A stretch of 64,000 nt of DNA from JAANXG01 sp034520625 (GTDB taxonomy: Bacteria; Pseudomonadota; Gammaproteobacteria; Arenicellales; JAANXG01). Made by a program: the position numbers and the translations under genes. Location of the stretch: the NCBI GenBank assembly GCA_034520625.1, contig JAXHNI010000005.1:62001-126000 (forward strand). Direction: 5' to 3'. The notes below the pieces were generated by a model. It ran no database searches. It was not told the origin of the DNA and saw only the letters and a list, made by a program, of their open reading frames with translations. Shown here piece after piece: positions 41,989-50,142 of this stretch; position 1 is the stretch's first letter, and the number at the start of each line of letters is the position of its first letter.

Positions 41989-42581
41989 CCCTGATCACTT
42001 GCCCGCTCGGCGGCCCTTCGACGCTCTTGGCAAAAGCCAGGTCCACGCGCCGGGAGGACACGGGATCGTGGCCGGGGAACAGGTGGCCGAGCTTGCCGGC
42101 GGACACCTCCAGCAGGCCGGGGCTCACGACGTTGATCCGCAGGCCCCGGGGCATCTCTATGGATGCCCCGGAAACGAACCCGGCCAGGGCGGCGTTGGCG
42201 GTGGAGGCATTGGCGCCCTGCCGGATCGGGTCGCGGTCCAGCACGCCGCTGGTGAGGGTGAAGGATCCGCCGTCGTTGACGTGGTCCAGGCCGCGCAGCA
42301 CGACGTTCACCTGGCCCATGACCTTGTCCGTCAGCCCCAGCATGAACTGCTCCGCGGTCATCTCCGCCAGGGGACCGAAGTGCGCGTGGCCGGTGGCGCA
42401 GACCACGGCATCCACTCGGCCCGTCTGCCGGTACATGGCATCGATGGAATCGGCATCGGTGATGTCGCACTGCACGTCGCCGCTGCTGCGGCCGGCCCGG
42501 ATCAGTTCGTGGCGTGCGCCAAGTGCTTCACATGCCGCGCTGCCCACGGCGCCCCCCGGCACCGATCACGATGATCTTCAT
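41981..42581 (-). CDS. Short-chain dehydrogenase with a +1 frameshift near its start
   Basis: An SDR of about 200 residues. The true start is the ATG at 42579-42581: AGGAGA lies 8 bp upstream and the first codons give MKIIVIGA. The glycine motif that should follow (GxxGxxG) is out of frame because of a run of six C on the plus strand (42552-42557); removing one base restores GGAVGSAACEALG, which joins the downstream frame. The remaining SDR features are a QCDITDADS segment, CATGHAHFGPL and INVVSPGLLEVS; the classical YxxxK is replaced by a STANAALAG segment, as in atypical SDRs. Either a true frameshift or a sequencing error; the product is complete if the run is five. Confidence 0.75.
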
Positions 42582-42792
42582 TAAGGGTCTCCTATTACTG
42601 AAACAACAGGCGCGGGGATTATACGTGAGGAGCCGCGATCCTGCCGCGCTCCGCCCCGTCCGACGGATTCAGGGTCGCATGGGCTTCGCAAGGCGTCCCG
42701 GCGTACCCCGCGACTGAACCTGTGACTTTCCTTTCAAAGTGTTTCCGAGCCGTCAGTGGCCAGAGCACCTCCGCAGGCTACGGCCCGGTACA

Positions 42793-44808
42793 CTAAGTAC
42801 GATTGGACACCCGCCGCCGGCGGCGGGGGCGGTCCGGGGTGTCCTCGCCTCCGAGGAATTCGGGATCCGGCAACGCAACCCGCTTACGCAGCTCAGGGAA
42901 GGGGTCGGTCTTGTGGGGGATGGCCATGGCCTTGACGAAATGCTCCTGGAACTTCGGCTCCACGGCGGTCTCGATCTTGTGGATACGCTTGACCACGTGC
43001 TCGATCTCTTCTCTGGCATTCCGGTCCATCAAGGCCATGCGGGCGCCGTCGCCGGCCGCGTTGCCCACCGAAAAGACATTGTCCAGATCGCAGTCCGGGA
43101 TCAGACCCAGCACCATCGCGTACTTGGTGTCGATGTTGTTCCCAAAGGCACCGGCAATCTTGATCCGGTCCACGCTGTCGACCCGCATCCGGTCCATCAG
43201 CAATCTGACGCCGGCGTACAGCGCCGCCTTGGCCAGCTGGATCTGGCGCACGTCGTTCTGGGTAACGACGACGCGTACGTTCTCGTTTTCATACAGGAGA
43301 TAGGAAAAGGTGCGGCCGTGGGGGAATACGCGGCTGCTGCGCTCAGCCAGCTCGCCCTTGATAATGCCGTCGGCACTGAGAATCCCCGCCAGGTACATCT
43401 CGGCGATCACCTCGATAATGCCCGAACCGCAGATACCCGTGACCTTCGTCTCGCTGGCGGCAAACGCCGGGGAGTCCGACCAGTCCTCGCAGCCGATCAC
43501 CCGCACCCGGGGCTCCAGGGTCTCCGGGTCGATGCGCACCCGGTCGATGGCACCGGGGGCGGCCCGCTGGCCGCCGCTGATCTGCGCCCCTTCGAAAGCG
43601 GGCCCGGTGGGGCTGGAGCAGGCCACGAGGCGATCGCGGTTTCCCAGCACGATCTCGGCGTTGGTGCCCACGTCCACCAGCAGGGTCATGGCCTCGTCGT
43701 TGTAGGGCCGCGCCGACAGCACCATGGCGGCGGCATCGGCCCCGACATGCCCCGCGATACAGGGCAGCACGTAGACCCGGGCATCGGGATTGACGTCCAG
43801 GTTCAATGTCGCCGCCGAGGTGGCCACGGATTCGTCAGTGGCCAGGGCAAACGGTGCACCGCCGAGCTCAACGGGGTCGATACCCAGCAGCAGATGGTGC
43901 ATCACCGGGTTGCCCACGAACGTGATGTCCAGCACGTCGTGGGGATCCGCCCCCACTTCCATCGCCACCTCCGTGATCAGGCGGCTGATGGTCTCGCGGA
44001 CCGCATTGGTCATGTCCCGATCCCCGCCCGGGTTCATCATGACGTAGGACACCCGGCTCATCAGATCCTCACCGTAGCGGATCTGGGGATTCATGGCGCC
44101 GGACGACGCCAGTACCCGGCCGTCGGTGAGTTCGCACAGGTGCACGGCGACGGTGGTGGAGCCGACATCGATGGCGGCGCCGTATATGCGGTCGTGGAAT
44201 CCCGGCCACAGGGCGATGATATCGCGGTCGTTGTACACCGCCACGGTCACCCGCCATTCCCCTTTCCGCAGAACCTTCTGCAGATCCCGGACCAGGGCGA
44301 CGTCGCAGCTCAGCTCGGTCATGCCCCACTCGAACTCGAGGGCGAGCTTCAGGCGCGTCAGGTCACCTTCGGGATTGTGCATGTTCGGTTCCGGCACCTC
44401 GACATAATGGAGGCGAACCATGGGAAACAGGTCCAGGTCCAGCAGCCCCGCCTGCTTGCGGACCACCTGCCGGTGTACCTGGCTGTCGGCCGGCACATCG
44501 ATCACGGCATCGTCGAGCAGGCGGGTCTGGCAGGCCAGCCTCCTGCCGGCGGCCAGGCCGTACTGCTCGTCGTACTGCGTCTCGACGGCACCGCGGGCGC
44601 TCAGGTGGTCGTGCCTGGAACTGATGCCGTGCTTGGCGAACTCCCCCTCGGCGCACAAAATCTGACAGCGGCCGCACATGGCGCGGCCGCCGCAGACCGA
44701 GTCCAGGTCGACATTCAGGGTCTGGGCGGCGTGGAGCAGCGTAGTGCCCGGCTCGAATTCGCCGCGCTTGCCGCTGGGAAGAAAGACTACCTTAGTACCC
44801 CTTGTCAT
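42793..44808 (-). CDS. ASKHA-domain corrinoid activation protein (RamA/DUF4445-like) with 2Fe-2S domain
   Basis: A 671-residue protein that reactivates oxidised Co(II) corrinoid to Co(I) with ATP. The N-terminal 2Fe-2S domain has cysteines C39, C45, C48 and C93 (CGGRAMCGRC and LACQTRL). A linker and an ASKHA-type ATPase follow, with AIDVGSTTVAVHL (nucleotide loop), LLVDVGTNAEIVLG and TGICGSGIIEVIAEM. The DUF4445 annotation fits. I chose ATG at 44808; its first six codons lie inside the 270-bp palindromic element, so the extreme N-terminus may come from that element. It follows the methyl-THF methyltransferase gene with the element in between. Confidence 0.87.
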   Translation of the reverse strand: MTRGTKVVFLPSGKRGEFEPGTTLLHAAQTLNVDLDSVCGGRAMCGRCQILCAEGEFAKHGISSRHDHLSARGAVETQYDEQYGLAAGRRLACQTRLLDDAVIDVPADSQVHRQVVRKQAGLLDLDLFPMVRLHYVEVPEPNMHNPEGDLTRLKLALEFEWGMTELSCDVALVRDLQKVLRKGEWRVTVAVYNDRDIIALWPGFHDRIYGAAIDVGSTTVAVHLCELTDGRVLASSGAMNPQIRYGEDLMSRVSYVMMNPGGDRDMTNAVRETISRLITEVAMEVGADPHDVLDITFVGNPVMHHLLLGIDPVELGGAPFALATDESVATSAATLNLDVNPDARVYVLPCIAGHVGADAAAMVLSARPYNDEAMTLLVDVGTNAEIVLGNRDRLVACSSPTGPAFEGAQISGGQRAAPGAIDRVRIDPETLEPRVRVIGCEDWSDSPAFAASETKVTGICGSGIIEVIAEMYLAGILSADGIIKGELAERSSRVFPHGRTFSYLLYENENVRVVVTQNDVRQIQLAKAALYAGVRLLMDRMRVDSVDRIKIAGAFGNNIDTKYAMVLGLIPDCDLDNVFSVGNAAGDGARMALMDRNAREEIEHVVKRIHKIETAVEPKFQEHFVKAMAIPHKTDPFPELRKRVALPDPEFLGGEDTPDRPRRRRRVSNRT

Positions 44809-45061
44809 AAATACACACACATTCAGAGCGCCTCCAAAGTGCCGATGCAAGGCGCGCTTCGCAGGGAATGGCCAGCCATTTTCAAGAAGCGCAACGCCGC
44901 AGTGGCGCTTTGGAGGCGCTCCCTTCGGACGGGTCGGAAAAGCCCCTCGCCGGCGTTGCGCTCGCTTGAATTGACGCGGCCAGTCCTGCGCTGGCGCGCC
45001 TTGGCGACGAACTTTTCCGATCCCGCTGAACGTGTGTGTATTTGTGCCAAGGGGTACTTAG
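44791..45061. repeat. 270-bp palindromic MITE-like element
   Basis: The two ends form an inverted repeat of about 35 bp with four mismatches: the left end runs AGTACCCCTTGTCATAAATA and the right end reads the same family on the other strand. The inner sequences are also inverted relative to each other (AGCGCCTCCAAAG and CTTTGGAGGCGCT; AAGAAGCGCAACGCCG and the related GAGCGCAACGCCGG), so the whole unit is nearly one large palindrome. It has no gene. The left end overlaps the start codon of the ASKHA gene. Confidence 0.85.
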
Positions 45062-45121
45062 CCGGTCGCTGGGACATGGTGAACCGTTACAGTCTGGATA
45101 ACGGGGGGAGGCCGGCGGCTG

Positions 45122-45241
45122 TCAACCGCCGGCGGCGAAACAGGGTATGTCGTCATCCAGGGAGTGGTAGTCCCCCTTGTCGGCCGTAAAGATATGCGCC
45201 TCGGTCTGCGGACCGGTTGCGCCGTCCAGTCGGTCCCGCAT
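45122..45241 (-). CDS. Possible small ORF downstream of the methyltransferase gene
   Basis: A 39-residue frame, MRDRLDGATGPQTEAH onward, ending in an acidic segment (DKGDYHSLDDDIPC) and FAAGG. The same frame stays open upstream and overlaps the 45279-46199 stop region (EPGCRKGRCLRG), so it might be a longer protein or the true C-terminus of the methyltransferase reached by a frameshift. No family is recognised. Confidence 0.25.
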   Translation of the reverse strand: MRDRLDGATGPQTEAHIFTADKGDYHSLDDDIPCFAAGG

Positions 45242-45278
45242 GGCTCCGCGCAGGCAGCGGCCTTTGCGGCAGCCGGGC

Positions 45279-46199
45279 TCAACCTGCGGCACGGCGTCTG
45301 CGCCTGCCCCGGCGCGCCGCTCCGCCGCCGCTCGCTTCCAGCAGATGCGCCGGCGTGGGCTCGCGGTAGACCCGGATCCACCGGGCGCAATCCCTGTCGT
45401 GGCCCATCAGGACGTCCGCGGCCCGGATCGACTGGACGACTTCTTCATGCAGCGGATTGGTGATGGCGCAGGTCATGCCGGCGGCGATCGCCATGGAGAG
45501 AAACGCGCCGTTGATGCCGTTGCGATTGGGCAGGCCGAAGCTGATGTTGGAGGCGCCGCAGGTGGTGTTGCATTTCAACTCTTCCCGGATCCGGCGCACC
45601 AGCGTGAACACCTGCCGTCCGGCGGAACCCATGGCACCGATGGGCATGACCAGCGGATCGATCACTACATCCGACGCGGGAATCCCGTAATCCGCGGCCC
45701 GGTGCACGATCTTCTTTGCCACCTCGAAGCGCACATCCGGATCCTCGGAAATCCCGGTCTCGTCGTTGCTGATGGCCACCACCGCGGCGCCGTGCTTCGC
45801 CACCAGCGGCAGGACGGTTTCCAGCCGCTCCTCCTCGCCGGTCACGGAGTTCACCAGTGCCTTGCCCTGGTAGACGCTCAGCCCCGACTCCAGCGCCGCC
45901 ACGATGGAGGAATCGATGCACAATGGGACGTTCGTCAGGGACTGCACCAGCTGCACCGACTTGGCCAGAATCGCCGGCTCGTCCGCCAGCGGAATGCCTG
46001 CGTTCACATCCAGCATCTGCGCACCGGCCGCGACCTGAGCCAGCGCGTCGGACTCGACACGCTTGAAGTTGCCTTCCCGCATTTCCCGGGCCAGCACCTT
46101 GCGGCCGGTGGGATTGATCCGTTCCCCGATCAGGACGAATGGCCGGCCGAATCCGATGACGACCTCTCTGGTGGCGGAACTTACTACGGTATCGGTCAT
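45279..46199 (-). CDS. Methyltetrahydrofolate:corrinoid methyltransferase (DHPS-like)
   Basis: A 306-residue TIM barrel of the pterin-binding (dihydropteroate synthase/AcsE/MtgA/MetH) family. LIGERINPTGRKVLAREM (about 23-40), MLDVNAGIP (about 61-69), CIDSS and NSVTGEEERL are the pterin-site motifs; NTTCGASNISFGLPNR carries the Asn/Ser pair that contacts the pterin. It would accept the methyl group from the corrinoid protein and form 5-methyl-THF. The C-terminus is unusually arginine/glycine rich (GGGAARRGRRRRRAAG) and may be extended by a small downstream frame. It follows the virulence-factor-domain gene by 36 bp on the same strand. Confidence 0.88.
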   Translation of the reverse strand: MTDTVVSSATREVVIGFGRPFVLIGERINPTGRKVLAREMREGNFKRVESDALAQVAAGAQMLDVNAGIPLADEPAILAKSVQLVQSLTNVPLCIDSSIVAALESGLSVYQGKALVNSVTGEEERLETVLPLVAKHGAAVVAISNDETGISEDPDVRFEVAKKIVHRAADYGIPASDVVIDPLVMPIGAMGSAGRQVFTLVRRIREELKCNTTCGASNISFGLPNRNGINGAFLSMAIAAGMTCAITNPLHEEVVQSIRAADVLMGHDRDCARWIRVYREPTPAHLLEASGGGAARRGRRRRRAAG

Positions 46200-46235
46200 T
46201 GCTGTTCTCTAGATCGTATGCATCGTTGGAAGTCG

Positions 46236-46553
46236 TTACTGCGCAGCTGCGGGCTCTTCGTTGTTGCCCTTCGAGCGTATGAGGCGAAGCAGATCCGCGT
46301 CGCTCATGGTGGACTCGAACTCCCCGGCGGTTCGCTCCACCTCGGCCGCAAGATCGGTCCCCGGTAGTTCCCGGGTTTCGCGGCGCCACTCGCTCAGGTA
46401 CAGGTCGCTGCTGCCCCGCCCGGCGCGCATGGCGGCGCGGTCGATGGCTACCTGGAACCGCTCGGACAGCTGCTTCTTGACCGTCCGGCGGCCCGCCTTG
46501 CCGATCACCTGGGCCGGAATGTCACGCCAGTAGACGATGGTCAACCGGGCCAT
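46236..46553 (-). CDS. Virulence-factor-domain small protein of the C1 cluster
   Basis: A 105-residue protein matching the conserved virulence-factor Pfam domain (ARLTIVYWRDIPAQVIGKAGRRTVKKQLSERF). Despite the name, such genes recur beside corrinoid methyltransferase operons and their biochemical role is not known. It is basic in the middle and acidic at the end, helical, and has no signal peptide. It starts inside the last 13 bp of the DUF1638 gene (overlap), so the two are coupled. It may help assemble or tune the methyl-transfer complex; this is inference from position only. Confidence 0.75.
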   Translation of the reverse strand: MARLTIVYWRDIPAQVIGKAGRRTVKKQLSERFQVAIDRAAMRAGRGSSDLYLSEWRRETRELPGTDLAAEVERTAGEFESTMSDADLLRLIRSKGNNEEPAAAQ

Positions 46554-47158
46554 GGCAAACTCACCGGGTCCATATCATGCAGCGCGCGGTTGAACGGCTC
46601 GAGCCCCGTCAAGCGGTGCTCGAATTCGAGGTTCAGCCGGCGGGCGGCCGCGCGCGCCTTCTCGAGCAGCGCTTCGTCGTGGCGTTGGGCCAGATAAACC
46701 AGGCGCCGGTAGTTGCCGAAGTACATGGACTGCAGCTCGGGGTGGGCGTCGATTCCCAGGTCGCGGATGATCAGGCGGTCGAAGTGGCGAACCAGGTAGT
46801 CCGTCAGGTAGAAAGTCCCGGGCTCGGCATCGCTGATGGTGGTGAAAACGTCCGTACCCGCAAAGAATTCGTAGCAGTGATTGCCGCCGATACGCGCGAC
46901 CCCCTCCTGCTCCAGCATGGCATCCAGGCGCCCCCCGGTGCCGCAGTCGGCGTAGGCGACGTAGATGTGCCGGTAGTGCCCGCGGGCCTCATGGATCTTC
47001 TTGCGCACCGCATCGGTGATCCGTTCCGGCGTATTGTGCAGGCTTGCGGGCAGGCACTGTATCGCCAGGTGCCGCCAACCGCTGCGTTCCATGGTCGTCG
47101 TCAGCTCATGGGCCAGTGCACCGCAGGCGATGATCAGGCTTCTGGATGGTTCCGCCAT
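46541..47158 (-). CDS. DUF1638 protein
   Basis: A 205-residue cytosolic protein of family DUF1638. LIIACGALAHELTTTM (about 9-24), YVAYADCGTGGRLD (about 71-84) and GNHCYEFFAG (about 97-106) hold three conserved cysteine-containing motifs that look able to bind a metal or cobalamin. DUF1638 genes accompany MttB/corrinoid operons. I chose ATG 47158, since residues upstream are arginine-rich and frame-shadow-like. It sits 25 bp downstream of the corrinoid gene and overlaps the virulence-factor-domain gene. Biochemical role unknown. Confidence 0.82.
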   Translation of the reverse strand: MAEPSRSLIIACGALAHELTTTMERSGWRHLAIQCLPASLHNTPERITDAVRKKIHEARGHYRHIYVAYADCGTGGRLDAMLEQEGVARIGGNHCYEFFAGTDVFTTISDAEPGTFYLTDYLVRHFDRLIIRDLGIDAHPELQSMYFGNYRRLVYLAQRHDEALLEKARAAARRLNLEFEHRLTGLEPFNRALHDMDPVSLPWPG

Positions 47159-47183
47159 GGAAGTCGACCCGCGGCGGGCCCCT

Positions 47184-47903
47184 TCAGCCCGCCGCCTGAC
47201 GCGCCTGCACCAGCTTCTGGGCGGTTTCCACCGCCACCGCCGCGTCCCGGCAGTAGGCATCGGCGCCGACCGCCTCGCTGAACTCCTCGTTGAGGGGCGC
47301 GCCGCCCACCAGCACGATGTAGTCGTCCCGGATGCCCTGCTCGGCCATGGCATCGATGACCACTTTCATATAGGGCATCGTTGTGGTGAGCAACGCGGAC
47401 ATGCCGAGGATGTCCGGCTTATGCTCCTCGAGGGCTTCGAGATATTTCTCGACGGGGTTGTTGATGCCGATGTCTATCACCTCGAAGCCGGCGCCTTCCA
47501 TCATCATGGAGACCAGGTTCTTGCCGATGTCGTGGATATCGCCCTTCACGGTGCCGATGACCATCTTGCCGATCTGCCTGGCCCCGGTTTCGGCCAGCAG
47601 CGGACGCAGGATCTCCATACCGCCTTTCATTGAGTTGGCCGCCAGCAGCACTTCGGGCACGAACAGGATGCCGTCCCGGAAATCAATGCCGACGATCCTC
47701 ATGCCCTCCACCAGGGCCTCGCCGAGGACCTTATCCGGGCCCCAGCCCCGCTCCAGAAGAATCCGGGTCCCCTCCTCGACTTCCTCCCTCAACCCGTCGT
47801 ACAGGTCCGCATGCATCTGCTCCACAAGCTCGTCATCCGGCAGCTCGGAAAGGATGATTTCCTCGTCTTCGAAATCGTCTTGGGCTTGGTCGGACTCGGC
47901 CAT
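47184..47903 (-). CDS. Cobalamin-binding methyltransferase corrinoid protein (MtgC/MttC-like)
   Basis: A 239-residue corrinoid protein. A four-helix cap (about 20-110) precedes the B12-binding Rossmann domain with the D-x-H-x-x-G motif in GTVKGDIHDIGKN (D122, H124, G127); H124 is the lower axial cobalt ligand. SALLTTTMPYM and VGGAPLNEEFSEAVGADAY are the standard loops. It carries the methyl group between MttB-type and DHPS-type enzymes. I chose the start at 47903 (MAESDQ), 234 bp inside the longest frame. It is the first gene of the minus-strand C1 operon and is divergent from fhs. Confidence 0.9.
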   Translation of the reverse strand: MAESDQAQDDFEDEEIILSELPDDELVEQMHADLYDGLREEVEEGTRILLERGWGPDKVLGEALVEGMRIVGIDFRDGILFVPEVLLAANSMKGGMEILRPLLAETGARQIGKMVIGTVKGDIHDIGKNLVSMMMEGAGFEVIDIGINNPVEKYLEALEEHKPDILGMSALLTTTMPYMKVVIDAMAEQGIRDDYIVLVGGAPLNEEFSEAVGADAYCRDAAVAVETAQKLVQARQAAG

Positions 47904-48268
47904 GGTGTGTCGTCTCGTATTCGGTTTTGGTGCTGGTCCCGCCACTACCCGAACGGGTAGTCGGAACTGCCTCGACACCAGATATGTGGGTATAGTGTCT
48001 GGGCCGCTATTTAGGCCCCGATTCCCCCGATATGCTGGCACGCCCGCGACATGAGGTGTGCGGAAAACGACACCAAAAATCCGTTGATTTGCTGGTCTGT
48101 CGATCCAGGGATAGCGCATGTCGCTAATACCCTTCACCGTCCAATTCGCCGTTTGCTAGATTTCCGCGGCTTCTGCGAAAGGTCGTGCTTCCCGGAAACC
48201 GTGCGGTTCCGCGACCTTCAAATTCCGACAGTATCGGCCGGTTGTCTTAAATCAACAAGAGGTGGGAC
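47904..48268. promoter_or_regulatory. Divergent control region of the corrinoid operon and fhs
   Basis: The 365-bp gap carries a perfect 18-bp interrupted palindrome, ACTACCCGAACGGGTAGT (47944-47961), about 40 bp before the corrinoid gene, a good operator or hairpin candidate. Near fhs a RBS-like AGAGGTGG precedes the ATG (about 48257). No gene is evident. Confidence 0.5.
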
Positions 48269-49945
48269 ATGTCTTACAAATCCGATATCGAGATTGCCCG
48301 CGAGGCAAGCCCGAAACCCATTGGGGGAATCGCCCGGGAACTGGGCATTCCCGAGGACTCGTTCTACCCGTATGCCCACAGCAAGGGCAAGATCGACCTG
48401 GGCTACCTGAGTACCCTGTCCGACCGGCCCGACGGCAACCTCGTCCTGGTTACCGCCATCACCCCCACCCCTGCCGGGGAAGGCAAGACCACCACCACGG
48501 TGGGGCTCGGTGATGCCCTGAACCGCGTCGGCAAGAAGACCATGATCTGCATCCGGGAGCCCAGCCTGGGACCGTGCTTCGGAGTCAAGGGCGGCGCCGC
48601 CGGCGGCGGCTACGCTCAGGTCATTCCCATGGAAGACATCAACCTGCACTTCACCGGTGACTTTCATGCCATCGGAACGGCCAACAACCTGTTATGCGCC
48701 CTGATCGACAACCATATCTCCCACGGCAATGCGCTGAAGATCGATGCGCGCAAGATCGCATTCCGGCGCGTACTGGACATGAACGACCGCGCCCTGCGGC
48801 AGATCGTGTGTTCCCTGGGGGGCGCGGGCAACGGCTTCCCGCGCGAAGACGGATTCGACATCACGGTTGCCTCGGAAGTCATGGCGATCTTCTGCCTGGC
48901 CACCGATCTAAAGGATCTGCAGCGGCGGCTCGCCAACATCGTCATCGGCGAGAGCCTCGACCGCAAGCCGATTTACGCCCGCGACCTGAATGCCGACGGC
49001 GCGATGGCCGTGCTGCTCAAGGACGCCCTGATGCCCAACCTGGTACAGACGCTGGAAAACAATCCCGCGATGGTGCACGGCGGTCCCTTCGCCAATATCG
49101 CCCACGGCTGCAACTCCGCCATAGCGACCAAGGCGGGCCTCAAGCTGGCCGACTACGTCGTGACCGAAGCCGGTTTCGGTGCGGACCTCGGCGCCGAGAA
49201 GTTCTTCGACATCAAATGCCGCAAAGCGGGCCTCCACCCCAAGGCCGCAGTAGTGGTGGCCACGATCCGCGCACTGAAAATGCACGGCGGCATTGAGAAG
49301 GATGAGCTCGGCGTACCCAACGCGGACGCGGTCGCCAAGGGCTGCAGCAACCTTTCCCGCCACATACAGAACGTCAAGGCTTTCGGCGTGCCGGTGGTGG
49401 TGGCCATCAACCGGTTCCTGACGGACACTGATGAAGAGATCCAGGCGGTGCAGAAAGCCGCCGCAGAGCAGGGGGTGGAGGCGGTGAACTGCACGCACTG
49501 GGAACACGGCGGCGCCGGCGCGGAAGACCTGGCCCGGGCCGTAGTGGAGCTGGTGGAGGCGGACAGCGCGCAATTCGCGCCCCTCTACGACGACGGTTTG
49601 TCGCTTTGGGAGAAGGTCAAGACGGTGGCGACGCGCATTTACGGCGCCGACGACATTATCGGCGACAAGTCGGTCCGCGCGCAATTCAAGCGCTTCGAGA
49701 AACAGGGCTTCGGCCACTTTCCGATCTGCGTCGCCAAGACCCAGTACAGCTTCTCCACCGACCCCAATCTCAAGGGGGCGCCCCGGGGACACGTGGTCCC
49801 GATCCGGGAGGTGAAGCTCTCCGCCGGCGCCGAGTTCCTGGTGGTGGTCTGCGGCGACATAATGACCATGCCCGGGCTGCCGAAGGTACCGGCCGCGGAC
49901 CATATCAACCTGGATGAGCAGGGCCGGATCACGGGTCTGTTCTAG
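48269..49945 (+). CDS. fhs: Formate--tetrahydrofolate ligase
   Basis: A 558-residue Fhs that makes 10-formyl-THF from formate, THF and ATP; the reaction is reversible. The P-loop TPTPAGEGKTTTTVGLGD (about 70-87), GGAAGGGYAQVIPMEDINLHFTGD (about 110-133) and EAGFGADLGAEKFFDIKC are signature segments. The length is normal for the monofunctional bacterial enzyme. It is transcribed away from the corrinoid operon; together they suggest methyl groups are oxidised through THF and released as formate with ATP gain. A good ribosome binding site (AGAGGTGG) lies 8 bp upstream. Confidence 0.96.
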   Translation: MSYKSDIEIAREASPKPIGGIARELGIPEDSFYPYAHSKGKIDLGYLSTLSDRPDGNLVLVTAITPTPAGEGKTTTTVGLGDALNRVGKKTMICIREPSLGPCFGVKGGAAGGGYAQVIPMEDINLHFTGDFHAIGTANNLLCALIDNHISHGNALKIDARKIAFRRVLDMNDRALRQIVCSLGGAGNGFPREDGFDITVASEVMAIFCLATDLKDLQRRLANIVIGESLDRKPIYARDLNADGAMAVLLKDALMPNLVQTLENNPAMVHGGPFANIAHGCNSAIATKAGLKLADYVVTEAGFGADLGAEKFFDIKCRKAGLHPKAAVVVATIRALKMHGGIEKDELGVPNADAVAKGCSNLSRHIQNVKAFGVPVVVAINRFLTDTDEEIQAVQKAAAEQGVEAVNCTHWEHGGAGAEDLARAVVELVEADSAQFAPLYDDGLSLWEKVKTVATRIYGADDIIGDKSVRAQFKRFEKQGFGHFPICVAKTQYSFSTDPNLKGAPRGHVVPIREVKLSAGAEFLVVVCGDIMTMPGLPKVPAADHINLDEQGRITGLF

Positions 49946-49965
49946 ACTACACCTATCAGCGAACC

Positions 49966-50021
49966 GCGGGCACTGGCCCCGTTTTGGCGCCTGCATGATG
50001 AGGGAGGCCAGTGCCGGGGAG
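49966..50021. repeat. Truncated remnant of the hairpin repeat family
   Basis: The CCCCGTTTTGGCGCCTGCAT stretch and the following GAGGGAGGCCAGTGCCGGGG match the outer flank and first half-arm of copies B and C, but the interior and second arm are missing. It lies in the 197-bp gap between fhs and the GMC oxidoreductase gene. Confidence 0.6.
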
Positions 50022-50142
50022 CGGGGATTCTCGATCCGGGCTGCGCCCTACGGGAGCTCTCAGACCTCTGGCGGTTCAGAAGCCCTCCGAAAGTCACGAT
50101 ACAAGTGGCCGTGTATACCAGCGTACCGGAAACGTCCCAGGG

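Noticed and set aside
46236..46553. Pathogenicity factor suggested by the domain name
   Set aside because: The name of the Pfam family is historical; the gene lies in a C1-metabolism operon and no virulence system is near.
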